In this document: piece after piece, positions 7,951 to 17,047 of the stretch
How the letters are laid out: each line of letters begins with the position of its first letter
How positions within the stretch are numbered: position 1 is the stretch's first letter
DNA from: Microvirga lenta
GTDB taxonomy: Bacteria > Pseudomonadota > Alphaproteobacteria > Rhizobiales > Beijerinckiaceae
Direction of reading: 5' to 3'
NCBI RefSeq assembly: GCF_020532555.1
Contig: NZ_JAJBBR010000001.1
Coordinates: 1 to 64,000, forward strand
DNA length: 64,000 nucleotides
Notes under the pieces: model-generated
Database searches by the model: none
The model's input: the letters and a program-made list of their open reading frames with translations, nothing else
What the model was told of the DNA's origin: nothing
Made by a program: the position numbers and the translations under genes

Positions 7951-9186
7951 TCAATCCTGTATAGTCAGGCTTGGGACCGCAGTGACGAAGCGTGCACCAC
8001 GTTTGCGCAGATGCGAAAGTTGATCGACCACCTCGTCACGAATATTCCAGGGCAGGATAATGATATCAGCCGGCTGGGCAGCATCCAGCGCGGTCGGGGC
8101 GCAAACGGGAATCCGGCTTCCGGGCAGGAGCTTGCCCTGCTTCACCGGATTGCGATCAACCACAAAATCGACTTGGTCGGCCGTCACGCCGCAATAATTG
8201 AGGAAGGTGTTTCCCTTAGCGGCAGCTCCATAGCCGAGAACGGTTCGGCCACTTCGTCGGGCTGCTTTGAGATAAGAGACAAAGTCCGTGCGCACCTGTC
8301 GCACCTTGACTTCGTATTCGGCATATCCCTCTGGACGGTCAAGAGCCGCTGCACGCTCCTTAGTAAGAACACGCTCCACAGCCGGGGTCCGCACATGCTG
8401 AGCCTCATCGTGGCAGACGAAGACACGGAGGGAGCCACCATGTGTCGGAATCTCCTCCACGTCGAAGACGCGCAAGCGGTGACGTGAAAAAAGCATCGTG
8501 ACCGTGAACAAAGATAGATAAGAAAAATGCTCGTGATAGATGGTGTCGAATTGCGCTCTCTCTAGAAGGTTGAGGAGATGCGGGAACTCGACAGTGTGCA
8601 CCGCATTCTGCTTCATTAGTGTTGCGACACCAGCCACGAAGTCATTGATGTCGGGCACGTGGGCTAGCACGTTTTTGCAGATCACCAGATCGGCTGAATG
8701 GCCGTTGGCCACAAGGCGCTCCGCTGTCGCCTGACCGAAGAATGCAACCTCCGTCGGAATGCCCTTGGCCTGCGCCACTCTGGCAACATTCTCCGCCGGC
8801 TCTACGCCAAGACAAGGGATCCCGGCGCCTACCACGTGTTGTAGTAGATAGCCATCGTTGCTCGCGATCTCCACGACTTTACTAGATAGGTTCAGGCCGA
8901 AGCGCCTGATCATCGCCCCGACATAAGATTTTACGTGAGCGACCCAGGACTCCGAATAGGATGAGAAATAGGCATAGTCACTGAAGATCTCCTCCGGCGG
9001 CACTACCTTCTCAACCTGCACCAAAAGGCAGGCATCACATACCCGCGCATGGAGCGGGTATTTTGGCTCAGTCGTAGGTGAATGCGGATCAAGATAGGAG
9101 TTGGCAAGTGGCTGAAGGCCAAGATCGACCAAAGAGCGGGTCAATGGCGCACCGCAGCCAAGGCAAGACGGGACAGCGTGTATCAT
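7951..9186 (-). CDS. sugar-nucleotide C-methyltransferase (TylC3/TcaB9-like)
   Basis: A 411-aa protein with the three-part architecture of NDP-hexose C-methyltransferases: an N-terminal zinc-binding region (CLGCG ... CDACLLVQ, residues 8-52), a SAM-binding domain with VVEIASNDGYLL and LGVEPAENVA, and a C-terminal nucleotide-sugar-binding domain with GYGAAAKGNT. The catalytic segment YHEHFSYLS, with the conserved Tyr-His-x-His of 3-C-methyltransferases, is intact. The ATG at 9186 overlaps the CDP-glucose dehydratase stop (ATGA). The family methylates C3 (or C5) of 4-keto-6-deoxy sugars to give branched sugars such as mycarose or virenose precursors. Confidence 0.9.
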   Translation of the reverse strand: MIHAVPSCLGCGAPLTRSLVDLGLQPLANSYLDPHSPTTEPKYPLHARVCDACLLVQVEKVVPPEEIFSDYAYFSSYSESWVAHVKSYVGAMIRRFGLNLSSKVVEIASNDGYLLQHVVGAGIPCLGVEPAENVARVAQAKGIPTEVAFFGQATAERLVANGHSADLVICKNVLAHVPDINDFVAGVATLMKQNAVHTVEFPHLLNLLERAQFDTIYHEHFSYLSLFTVTMLFSRHRLRVFDVEEIPTHGGSLRVFVCHDEAQHVRTPAVERVLTKERAAALDRPEGYAEYEVKVRQVRTDFVSYLKAARRSGRTVLGYGAAAKGNTFLNYCGVTADQVDFVVDRNPVKQGKLLPGSRIPVCAPTALDAAQPADIIILPWNIRDEVVDQLSHLRKRGARFVTAVPSLTIQD

Positions 9187-10256
9187 GCCAGTGCCTCGTA
9201 GCGAGCGATCTGCTCCGACATCATGGAGACTGCAGTTCGGCCAGCGTCGACGGCTCGATACCATTCGACCGTCCAGAGTAGAGCTGCTCTCGCATTGAGC
9301 TTTGGCTGCCAGCCAAGTGTGCGTTCTGCGAGTGTAGCGTTCAAGGTTAGCTGGGGCGCTTCATAGGGATGCACACCTTCGGCAAGTCGCCAGCCCTGGT
9401 TCGAGCCCAATCCTTCAAGGACGAGGTCGGCGGCCTCCGCCACAGTCAATATATCTCCGGCAACCGGACCAAAGTTGAGAGCTTGCGGCAGGCTGGCCCC
9501 GTTGCGATCGGCCAAGGCTTCGATATAGGCGAGGTATCCGTAGAGGGGTTCGAGGACGAATTGCCAGGGGCGGGTTGCTGTTGGATTGCGCAGAACCGCC
9601 GTTTGGTTCGATTTGGCGGCTTGCCAGAGATCCGGGATCAGCCGGTCTTGTGACCAGTCGCCACCGCCCACCACATTGCCGGCCCTTGCAGTCGCAACTG
9701 GAACACCGGCCGGGGCGAAGAAGCTGCTGGCCCAGGATACCGTGAGCAACTCTGCCGCAGCCTTCGAGGAGGAATAAGGATCGCGCCCCCCCAGTGGATC
9801 GCTCTCACGAAACGGCCGTCCATCTCCATTGTTCTGATAGACCTTGTCCGTTGTAATAATGAGCACGGCGTCCAACCCGGCCATAACGGCCTCGTGACTG
9901 CGCAGACCCTCGAGCAAGTTGACTGTGCCGGTGACATTTGTGTGAAATGTCTCGCAAGGCGCACTATATGAGCGGCGGACGAGAGGCTGCGCCGCCATGT
10001 GGATCACAACCGACGGCTGGGCGTCTGCTATAGCGCTGGCAAGAGCCCTTCCGTCCCGGACGTCGCCTATTCGCGATTGCAGACTGCGGAGCGGAGGCAG
10101 CATTGAGAACAGACTGGGCGCTGTATCCGGCTCCATGGCAAACCCGAACACCTCCGCCCCGAGACGGTCGAGGCAGCAAGCGAGCCATGAGCCCTTAAAG
10201 CCTGTATGCCCAGTCAGCAGGACGCTTCGGCCCTGCCAAAACGAAGTGGAGATCAT
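9183..10256 (-). CDS. rfbG: CDP-glucose 4,6-dehydratase
   Basis: A 357-aa extended SDR. The ATG at 10256 overlaps the cytidylyltransferase stop (ATGA). It shows the RfbG start FWQGRSVLLTGHTGFKGSWL, whose GHTGFKGSWL nucleotide loop distinguishes CDP-glucose from dTDP-glucose dehydratases, then HMAAQPLVRRSY, ITTDKVYQN and a DPYSSSKAAAE catalytic YxxxK. It converts CDP-glucose to CDP-4-keto-6-deoxyglucose using tightly bound NAD. The partner RfbF is immediately upstream. The usual next enzyme of the dideoxysugar branch (RfbH, PLP dehydrase) is absent, so the pathway diverges here. Confidence 0.95.
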   Translation of the reverse strand: MISTSFWQGRSVLLTGHTGFKGSWLACCLDRLGAEVFGFAMEPDTAPSLFSMLPPLRSLQSRIGDVRDGRALASAIADAQPSVVIHMAAQPLVRRSYSAPCETFHTNVTGTVNLLEGLRSHEAVMAGLDAVLIITTDKVYQNNGDGRPFRESDPLGGRDPYSSSKAAAELLTVSWASSFFAPAGVPVATARAGNVVGGGDWSQDRLIPDLWQAAKSNQTAVLRNPTATRPWQFVLEPLYGYLAYIEALADRNGASLPQALNFGPVAGDILTVAEAADLVLEGLGSNQGWRLAEGVHPYEAPQLTLNATLAERTLGWQPKLNARAALLWTVEWYRAVDAGRTAVSMMSEQIARYEALA

Positions 10257-11053
10257 GCCGCGAGTAAACCCCTCTGGCGCACAGCCTTCGCCCATGGGGC
10301 GGCATCCTCTGCCCACATTCGCTCAAGCTGCTGCCGATCGCGAAGAGTGTCCATGGGCTGCCAGAAGCCGTCGTGGACAAAGGCAGCCAGCTGTCCGTCG
10401 GCAGCAAGCCCCGTCAGTGGCTCGGCCTCCCAGGGGGTCTGGTCGTCGGCCACGCGATCTATGACACGGGGGTGGAGCACAAAGAAGCCACCATTAATAT
10501 AACCACCGTCTCCGAGCGGCTTCTCGATGAACCGGACGACGCGCCCGTCCTCGATCTGAGTTGCACCGAAGCGGCCAGGTGGACGTACGGTCGTAACGGT
10601 AGCATCAAGGCCACGGCTTTGATGAAAGTGGAGAAGGGACTGCAGGTCAACATCGGACAGACCATCGCCATAGGTCATCATAAAGGGCTCGTTGTCGGGA
10701 AGCATATGGCGTATGCGCTTAAGCCTTCCTCCGGTCATCGTCTCGGCACCCGTGTCGATGAGACTGACGCGCCACGGCGGGACATGCTCGTTTCGCGAGA
10801 AGGCGACAGAATTCCTGGCGAGGTCGACAGTGACGTCGGACCGGTGAAGCACGAAATTGGCAAAATACTCCTTGATGATGTAGCCCTTGTACCCAAGGCA
10901 GATCACAAAATCATCGAATCCATAGGCACTGTAGTGGCTCATGATGTGGCATAGAATTGGGATGCCGCCGATTTCAACCATAGGCTTAGGACGTGTTTGC
11001 GTCTCCTCCATCAGGCGTGTACCAAGTCCGCCAGCGAGAATCACAACTTTCAT
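10253..11053 (-). CDS. rfbF: glucose-1-phosphate cytidylyltransferase
   Basis: A 266-aa nucleotidyltransferase making CDP-glucose from glucose-1-phosphate and CTP. The ATG at 11053 gives MKVVILAGGLGTRLMEET, the signature loop of sugar nucleotidyltransferases, followed by RPKPMVEIGGIPILCHIM and MMTYGDGLSDVDL (metal-binding Asp), as in RfbF. It is the first gene of the overlapping cassette (rfbF-rfbG-methyltransferase-epimerase-acyltransferase-SDR-methyltransferase). A 142-bp gap separates it from the upstream GT2 gene. Confidence 0.95.
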   Translation of the reverse strand: MKVVILAGGLGTRLMEETQTRPKPMVEIGGIPILCHIMSHYSAYGFDDFVICLGYKGYIIKEYFANFVLHRSDVTVDLARNSVAFSRNEHVPPWRVSLIDTGAETMTGGRLKRIRHMLPDNEPFMMTYGDGLSDVDLQSLLHFHQSRGLDATVTTVRPPGRFGATQIEDGRVVRFIEKPLGDGGYINGGFFVLHPRVIDRVADDQTPWEAEPLTGLAADGQLAAFVHDGFWQPMDTLRDRQQLERMWAEDAAPWAKAVRQRGLLAA

Positions 11054-11195
11054 TCTATCCTCCACTACGCCCGCTCACTTCGCATCAGCTACCCTTGATG
11101 CATGTGCCCTGCCACTGCGATCAAGCGACAAGCCAAGTCCGAGTAATTTAGTTTCCGGACGGCCGGAAAGCACATACCGTAAGGTGCCGCGATGC

Positions 11196-12563
11196 TTAGG
11201 ACGCGAAAGTGCTCATGAGATCCCGTTCCACATGAACGAGACCTGGCCAGAACCCCATCTGCACAAGCAAGCACCGACTTTCATGACTACTGGTCATGAT
11301 AAAAATACGGGATTTATCTTCTCGCGCGAGATTATCATCCGAAAGAATTTCGATCGTTAGGTTGTTTTGCATATCATGGAGAAGTTTTTGGACGACGAGC
11401 GCGTCCGCCATTGCGTACAACCCGATGCGCTCCAATTGCGTGGTGGAGTTGTAGATCTGAAGAAATCGCTGAAGGGCACCGCGCCCTGCAAGGAAACTGT
11501 GAAGCTCTCGCACCTGGTCGGGAGGTAGAGCGTTTGCTACCGAGAGCCTTATCAGAACATCATACGCAGCAATGAAATCCTTGCTCCCAATAAGGAGCCG
11601 CAAAGCAACTTGCATACGCATATTTATGAACATTTGTATATTCTGCGCGACCTGCTGCCGGTTTTTATCCGGAACACCAGGCATCCCTTGGAGCCGGAAT
11701 GCCTGATGGATCATTGCCTCAAGTCCACCACGATAGGCATCCCATCCTGCCCCAGTTACGGCTTGCTTGTTACCATGCTGCTCACGTTTCTCTCCGGGCG
11801 AATGCCGAGTGATAAAACGATAATACGGAGTCGGCAGGAAGGCGACCTGAGCATGACTCAAAACCGCCATAACGTGGACGAAAGCCCAGTAAGTACGGTG
11901 CGGCATATACATAACCCGCCGCATGATCTCAGCACGGTAGACACAAATTTCGGGAAATATGTGATTTCCAAGCACAAACTCGCACAATGCTAGACTGTCG
12001 GAGCGTCCAAAAATCCTGGGAGAACTCACATTGTAAAAACGTCCCTGGGACTTCTGCTCCACATCATCCCACAACTCCCAGGGGCAGTGGCAAACACCAA
12101 CCTCTAGGTTCTTATCCATGAATCGAAGAATCTGACCAAGGCTCTCCAACTCCAGACGATCATCATCAGCGAGATAGACAATATACTCGCCTCTCGCCAA
12201 ATGATAAGCAGCTACCAAGTTGGCTTCGGCGCCAACGTTCTCCGTCTGGCGGACGTAGCGCAACTCAGGACGGGTGCTTTCGAAGGCATTGACAACATCG
12301 GGAGTATCATCAGTCGAGCAGTTGTCGCAAACGATCACCTCATACCGGAACATAAAGTTCAAATTGTCGAAGAGATGCTCCAGTGTTTTTCGAAGATATG
12401 AGGAACGGTTGTAAGTGAGAATGCAAACACTCAGCTTCACCGACGGCTCTTCAGAAGCTGAACGCACAGTTCGATTAGCTGTTTCCGAACGAATTCGCTC
12501 AGAGCGATCCTGAGATCTGCCTACAAGATTCTGAACGCCATTTTCGGGTGACTGCAGATCCAT
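11196..12563 (-). CDS. family 2 glycosyltransferase
   Basis: A 455-aa inverting GT-A glycosyltransferase. After about 40 polar residues the GT2 domain starts with LSVCILTYNRSSYLRKTLEHL, then CDNCSTDDT and the metal-binding YLADDDR. The C-terminal 200 residues are helical and unassigned. No membrane segment is obvious. Its sugar donor cannot be told from sequence, but placement just upstream of the CDP-sugar operon suggests that it transfers that sugar to flagellin or to a surface glycan. Confidence 0.83.
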   Translation of the reverse strand: MDLQSPENGVQNLVGRSQDRSERIRSETANRTVRSASEEPSVKLSVCILTYNRSSYLRKTLEHLFDNLNFMFRYEVIVCDNCSTDDTPDVVNAFESTRPELRYVRQTENVGAEANLVAAYHLARGEYIVYLADDDRLELESLGQILRFMDKNLEVGVCHCPWELWDDVEQKSQGRFYNVSSPRIFGRSDSLALCEFVLGNHIFPEICVYRAEIMRRVMYMPHRTYWAFVHVMAVLSHAQVAFLPTPYYRFITRHSPGEKREQHGNKQAVTGAGWDAYRGGLEAMIHQAFRLQGMPGVPDKNRQQVAQNIQMFINMRMQVALRLLIGSKDFIAAYDVLIRLSVANALPPDQVRELHSFLAGRGALQRFLQIYNSTTQLERIGLYAMADALVVQKLLHDMQNNLTIEILSDDNLAREDKSRIFIMTSSHESRCLLVQMGFWPGLVHVERDLMSTFAS

Positions 12564-12720
12564 ATCAGCACCATGTCATGCGGGTTTAACAAGACACTAG
12601 CCGCTGGAGCATGTGCGAAGCTGTCCTCCGGATCTCGTAAACGTAAGGTGATGCGCAATCTTTGCTGATAAGAACCATTGGTGGCTTAAGTGCGACTCGA
12701 CAGCACGAGCGATCACGTCT

Positions 12721-13458
12721 TCAGAAGTACGACCTCACCAACCCGCTGATCAGGATGTTCCACCCGTCAATCAGGATGAAGAACAGGATCTTGAAAGGCA
12801 GTGCTATGACCGTCGGCGGCATCATCATCATGCCCATGGACATGACGAGCATGGCTACGATCATATCGATGACGAGGAACGGGAGAGCGATGAGAAACCC
12901 AATCTCGAATCCACGCCGCAGCTCGGAAATCATGAAGGCGGGGATGATGACCCGCAGGTCGATCTTGGAATCTCCCTCTGTCCTCGGGAAGCTTGCCGCG
13001 GCCATGTCGCTGAACGTTTGAAGATCCTTGGGGCGGACATGGGTCAGCATGAACTCGCGGAAGGGGTCGGCCACCCGCGTGAAGGCCTCCGCCTCTGTAA
13101 TGCGGTTTTCGGTCAGAGGGCGGATGCCGTCCTGCCAAGCCCTGTCGAAAGTCGGAGCCATCACATAGAAGGTCATGAACAGCGACAGACTGATCAGGAA
13201 GAGATTGGCCGGTGTACTCTGCAGTCCCAACCCTGAGCGAAGGAAGGAGAGAGCCACGGCGAAACGGGTAAAGCTCGTGACCATGATCAGAAGTCCCGGA
13301 GCCAGGGAGAGGACCGTCAGCAGCGCTACGAGCTGAATAATCCTACCTGTGACAGCTCCGTCTCCGGCGGGGAGGAGAGCCTCAAGGCTGGGCACCTGTG
13401 CACTCGCCGCCGTCGCAAGGGCCGAAAACACAGCGACCAATATGACTCTAAGCATCAT
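12721..13458 (-). CDS. fliP: flagellar export apparatus protein FliP
   Basis: A 245-aa core membrane component of the flagellar type III export gate. It has an N-terminal signal-like segment ending in ASAQ and then the FliP blocks: LLTVLSLAPGLLIMVTSFTRF, ALSFLRSGLGLQSTPANLFL and FYVMAPTFDRAW. The C-terminal hydrophobic region includes MSMGMMMMPP and the family ending. It is the last gene of the flg/fli operon, separated from fliL by an unusual 146-bp gap in which I see no gene. Confidence 0.97.
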   Translation of the reverse strand: MMLRVILVAVFSALATAASAQVPSLEALLPAGDGAVTGRIIQLVALLTVLSLAPGLLIMVTSFTRFAVALSFLRSGLGLQSTPANLFLISLSLFMTFYVMAPTFDRAWQDGIRPLTENRITEAEAFTRVADPFREFMLTHVRPKDLQTFSDMAAASFPRTEGDSKIDLRVIIPAFMISELRRGFEIGFLIALPFLVIDMIVAMLVMSMGMMMMPPTVIALPFKILFFILIDGWNILISGLVRSYF

Positions 13459-13604
13459 CGTGAGACCAGCCCCGGCTGGAAGAAAAGAAGGTTGACGTGA
13501 GAGTGTGCCGGCGAGTTGCCAGCCTCACCACCAAGCGTTTACGTGCTCGATGTGTACGCATGATATGTGCTCAATCGTCGCGAAGGGCTTGGCTCGAGCA
13601 GCAA

Positions 13605-14105
13605 TCATTGGACAATCAGGGTTTCGACAATCAGCTCGCGCACCAAGCCCTTCGACCGCATGGAGACACGCTCGTTCAGGTCCTCGCGCAGATGCTGGAG
13701 TCCGCTTGCACCCTGGATCTGCGCAAGGGTAAGCGTGCGCAGATAGGCCAGGATGTCCTGCCGGATCTCGGCGGTCATCACGTCAGGGTTCTCGACGGAG
13801 CCATTGGTGAAGACGATGGACGACTCCAGGCGAACCCAAACGTCGCTCGCGCCCGCGAGGTTCGTCACGACTGGCGCCACGGCCCTCAGGACTAGATCGC
13901 CGGAATAGACGAGCGTTTGAGGCGCTTTTTCCTCCTCTCCCTTCTTCTTCTCGTCTACGGCCTTCTCGACGGTAGAGACGAGGAACAGGCCGAAGGCCCC
14001 TCCGGTTCCGACAGCGAGCAACGTCAGAACGACCAGCATACCCAGCCAGCCCTTGCCTCCGCCGGAGCCAGAGTCCGTAGATGCGGGTTTTGGACGCTTC
14101 GCCAT
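13605..14105 (-). CDS. fliL: flagellar basal-body-associated protein FliL
   Basis: A 166-aa single-pass inner-membrane protein. A basic Ser/Gly-rich N-terminus precedes one transmembrane segment (about residues 20-44), a charged Glu/Lys stretch, and a periplasmic domain with VTNLAGASDVWVRLESSIVF and LRTLTLAQIQGASGLQHLREDLNERV, typical of FliL. FliL associates with the stator and modulates motor function. It follows flgH by 23 bp, which is the normal rhizobial order. Confidence 0.95.
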   Translation of the reverse strand: MAKRPKPASTDSGSGGGKGWLGMLVVLTLLAVGTGGAFGLFLVSTVEKAVDEKKKGEEEKAPQTLVYSGDLVLRAVAPVVTNLAGASDVWVRLESSIVFTNGSVENPDVMTAEIRQDILAYLRTLTLAQIQGASGLQHLREDLNERVSMRSKGLVRELIVETLIVQ

Positions 14106-14128
14106 GGTTCCTCTACCGCTTTTTCGTC

Positions 14129-14827
14129 TTAGAATGGCGTGACGGCATCATAGATCTGGTGCCCCCAAGCCGGCTGCTGGATATCGGTCAAACGCCCTCG
14201 CCCACCATACGACACGCGTGCCTCGGCAATCTTGTCGTAGCTGATCGTGTTGTTGCGGGAGATGTCTCGCGGCCTCACGATACCTGCGATATTGAGAACG
14301 CGAACCTCGAAGTTCACCCTCACCTCCTGGGATCCACTGATGAGCAGATTGCCGTTCGGCAGGACCTCGGTTACCACCGCAGCCACCGACAGCCTAAGTT
14401 TCTCGGAACGATCGATGGACCCCTGTCCTTCCGACGACGTTCTCGACCGGAGGTTTCCTTCTGCGGCCGCTTCGCCGGCCGCGCCATTGAAGTCGCCGAC
14501 GAAATCCAATCCCAGCCCAGCGCTCGACCTGCGCGAGCGATCGGATGCGTTGTCGAACTGCGCCTTGTCGTTGATGGAGATGTTCACCGTCATCACATCA
14601 CCGACCTTCTTCGCTCGCGGATCCTGGAAAAGATCGGCGCTGCTCTGGTTCCAAAGGGAGTGATAGGTGCCATGTCCGGTCGACGCGAACACGGTCGGCA
14701 TAGGCTCGCGCGCGACGTTGAGACCATACCCGACAGGGGTCATGATCGGCTCGCGCCCCAGTTCATTCGGGTTGGTCGCACAGGCCGCGAGGGACAGCAT
14801 GGCCACGGACGATAAGATGTGCCTCAT
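14129..14827 (-). CDS. flgH: flagellar L-ring protein FlgH
   Basis: A 232-aa outer-membrane lipoprotein of the L-ring. The signal peptide has a lipobox LAAC at residues 13-16, and the mature part contains SLWNQSSADLFQDPRAKKVGDVMTV and VLPNGNLLISGSQEVRVN, both FlgH signatures. The ATG at 14827 overlaps the motE stop by 4 bp. Confidence 0.97.
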   Translation of the reverse strand: MRHILSSVAMLSLAACATNPNELGREPIMTPVGYGLNVAREPMPTVFASTGHGTYHSLWNQSSADLFQDPRAKKVGDVMTVNISINDKAQFDNASDRSRRSSAGLGLDFVGDFNGAAGEAAAEGNLRSRTSSEGQGSIDRSEKLRLSVAAVVTEVLPNGNLLISGSQEVRVNFEVRVLNIAGIVRPRDISRNNTISYDKIAEARVSYGGRGRLTDIQQPAWGHQIYDAVTPF

Positions 14828-15384
14828 CCTGATTTCTCGCTGTCTTGAGTGCGCTTCGGTTTATCGGTAATGACATTGGTGAGCTGCGCGGCACGAGCGG
14901 GTTCCATCTCGTTCAGAACTGCGCTCGCACTGCGCGGATTGAGTTTTGCCAGGATTGCGGCCGCTGTTTCATCATGCATGTTCGCCAGCTGCAGAGCGGC
15001 AGCGTCGGGACGCATCCTTGAATAGATGGCGACGACGGACTCATCGGCCTTGGCAAGAAAGTCGTTGCGGCGCTGCAGCCATTCTTCGTACTCGGCACGC
15101 TTCTGCTCCAGAACCTTGATCCGCTCTTCGATCTCCTTTTCGAGAGCCGTCAAAGTTTCCTTCTGCCAGGCAAATCTGGCATCGGCGGCTGCATCGGCAA
15201 TATTCGTGCAGTATCGGTTGGACTTCTGATCCTTGGATGCTTCAGCAGCCTTGGTCTGCGCCGGCCCGCGACCGTCTGCCGGCTTGTCCTGGGCTGATAC
15301 CGCAGCCCCGGAAGCAACGGCCAGGATCATGGCTCCGGCGGCGAGTAAAAGGCGGGAAGCCTGCTGGTTCTTCGTCGAATTCAT
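14824..15384 (-). CDS. motE: MotE-family periplasmic flagellar protein
   Basis: A 186-aa secreted protein. A signal peptide ends around VSAQ (residue 31), a coiled coil of Glu/Lys-rich heptads (ALEKEIEERIKVLEQKR...) follows, and the C-terminal part is MgtE-N-like (YSRMRPDAAALQLANMHDETAAAIL). This is the layout of MotE, in Sinorhizobium a periplasmic chaperone for MotC. It lies between flgI and flgH, its standard place in rhizobia, and overlaps flgH by 4 bp. Confidence 0.88.
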   Translation of the reverse strand: MNSTKNQQASRLLLAAGAMILAVASGAAVSAQDKPADGRGPAQTKAAEASKDQKSNRYCTNIADAAADARFAWQKETLTALEKEIEERIKVLEQKRAEYEEWLQRRNDFLAKADESVVAIYSRMRPDAAALQLANMHDETAAAILAKLNPRSASAVLNEMEPARAAQLTNVITDKPKRTQDSEKSG

Positions 15385-15454
15385 GGTTCAGACGTCCGAT
15401 TCCAGTGACCCTAGGAATGCTGTGGAGGTGTGGAGAGAGTGCGTGTCACGAGCG

Positions 15455-16552
15455 TCATTGGACGACCAGCTCCGCCTGGAGAGCTCCCGCCGTCTTGACC
15501 GCCTGCAGGATCGCAATGATGTCCGTCGGTTTCAGACCGATCTGGTTGAGCCCCTTAACCAGTGTCTGGAGGTCGGAGCCACCGATGACGGCAAGGTGGC
15601 CGTCCTGTTCGTTGGCCTCGATCTGGGTGCGGGGCACAACCACTGTCTGTCCGTCGGAGAAGGGCTCGGGCTGCGAGACCTGCGGCATCTCCGTCACGCG
15701 AACGGTCAGATTGCCGTGGGTCATGGCGACGGTGGAAATCTGAACATTCTTGCCGATCACCACGGTGCCGGTCCGCTGGTCGACAACCACGCGGGCGGGT
15801 GTGTCGGGCTGCACCCTCAGATCGCCGATCTCGGCCATGAAGCGGGTCGTGCCGATATCGCGCGGCTTCTGAAGGACCACAGTTCGATAATCCCGAGGCG
15901 ATGCAACGCGCTTACCGTACCGCCGCAGGGCATAATCGTTGATTGCGTCCGTGATCAGGGTCGCGGTCTTATAGTCCGGGTTCTTCAGTTCGAGCATGAG
16001 GGACGGCATGTCCCGGAAGGAGCCTGCAACCTCGCGCTCGATCAGCGCGCCGTTGGGGATCCGCCCCGCCGTTGCAACGCCCTGGGTTAGCGTTTCGGCC
16101 TGCCCCACTGCGGAGAAGCCCGAGACGGCCACGGGACCCTGAGCAACCGCATAGACCTGCCCGTCGGCTCCCATCAGAGCCGTCAGCATCAACGTTCCTC
16201 CCTTCAGCGATGTGGCGTCGCCGAGGGATGTCACCGTCACATCGATGCGCGACCCGGTTCCGACATAGGGCGGAAGATCGGCAGTGACGGTCACCGCCGC
16301 AACGTTGCGCGTGCGCAGCGGGATATCGCGAACGTTGACGCCCATCCGGTCCAGCATGGACTGCAGGGACTGTTCGGTGAACTGTGAATTGCGCAGCGTG
16401 TCGCCGGTTCCCTGCAATCCCATGACGAGACCGTAACCAACGAGCTGGTTGTCACGCACGCCTTGAACCGCGGCAATGTCCTTGATGCGCGTGGAAGCGT
16501 AGGAGGAGCTCGCAACGAGCGCGGCAATCAAAAAAACAAACAACCGAAACAT
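15455..16552 (-). CDS. flgI: flagellar P-ring protein FlgI
   Basis: A 365-aa periplasmic P-ring subunit. The ATG at 16552 starts a short signal peptide; a TTG two codons upstream overlaps flgA and is less likely. Family blocks are present: ASTRIKDIAAVQGVRDNQLVGYGLV, GLQGTGD, MLDRMGVNV, NVAAVTVTADLPP, and near the C-terminus GSDLQTLVKGLNQIGLKPTDIIAILQAVK. FlgA, its folding/assembly factor, is immediately upstream. Confidence 0.96.
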   Translation of the reverse strand: MFRLFVFLIAALVASSSYASTRIKDIAAVQGVRDNQLVGYGLVMGLQGTGDTLRNSQFTEQSLQSMLDRMGVNVRDIPLRTRNVAAVTVTADLPPYVGTGSRIDVTVTSLGDATSLKGGTLMLTALMGADGQVYAVAQGPVAVSGFSAVGQAETLTQGVATAGRIPNGALIEREVAGSFRDMPSLMLELKNPDYKTATLITDAINDYALRRYGKRVASPRDYRTVVLQKPRDIGTTRFMAEIGDLRVQPDTPARVVVDQRTGTVVIGKNVQISTVAMTHGNLTVRVTEMPQVSQPEPFSDGQTVVVPRTQIEANEQDGHLAVIGGSDLQTLVKGLNQIGLKPTDIIAILQAVKTAGALQAELVVQ

Positions 16553-16554
16553 GA

Positions 16555-17034
16555 TCAATTACCAATCCGCACGCGGCCATCCGCCTGCACGACACCGTGA
16601 ACAATGCGGCCTGTATCGATATTGCGAACCCTGATCATCTCGCCGAGGCTGCCCGGCTGCAGCGGTGTGCCCATCGCTGTGATGGTCAGCCCTTGCTCCT
16701 GAAAGATGATTTCTGTCGGAGCGCCGCGTATGACGATTTTCGGCTCGTCGATGGCGTTGCTGGGAATAGCTTCCCCAGGGAGCAGAGTGCGCCGCGCCGT
16801 CTTGCCGACGAGGGCGAGGGTGGAATCCACGACAGCCAGTCTCGCCCGGAAATTCGGGGGAAAGGTCCTTTCCCTCAGCATACTGTCCTTGATGATGTCA
16901 CCTGGATAGATGGTGACGGACGGGACGGGCAGCACCAGTTGCTCCGCCAGCCCTGACTGCGTGCCGACCACAAGCATCGCGAGAGCTGCCAGCAGTTTTC
17001 TCGTCGGTTGTTTTTTAAGCACGTTCATCATCAA
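16555..17034 (-). CDS. flgA: flagellar P-ring assembly chaperone FlgA
   Basis: A 159-aa secreted protein with a signal peptide (residues 1-30), an SAF-like region (YPGDIIKDSMLRERTF, TARRTLLPGEAIPSNAI) and the C-terminal QGLTITAMGTPLQPGSLGEMIRVRN typical of FlgA. It is shorter than enterobacterial FlgA but usual for Rhizobiales. Three ATGs are clustered at the start (17034, 17031, 17028). It lies 13 bp after flgG. Confidence 0.95.
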   Translation of the reverse strand: MMMNVLKKQPTRKLLAALAMLVVGTQSGLAEQLVLPVPSVTIYPGDIIKDSMLRERTFPPNFRARLAVVDSTLALVGKTARRTLLPGEAIPSNAIDEPKIVIRGAPTEIIFQEQGLTITAMGTPLQPGSLGEMIRVRNIDTGRIVHGVVQADGRVRIGN

Positions 17035-17047
17035 TCACTCCGCTCGG

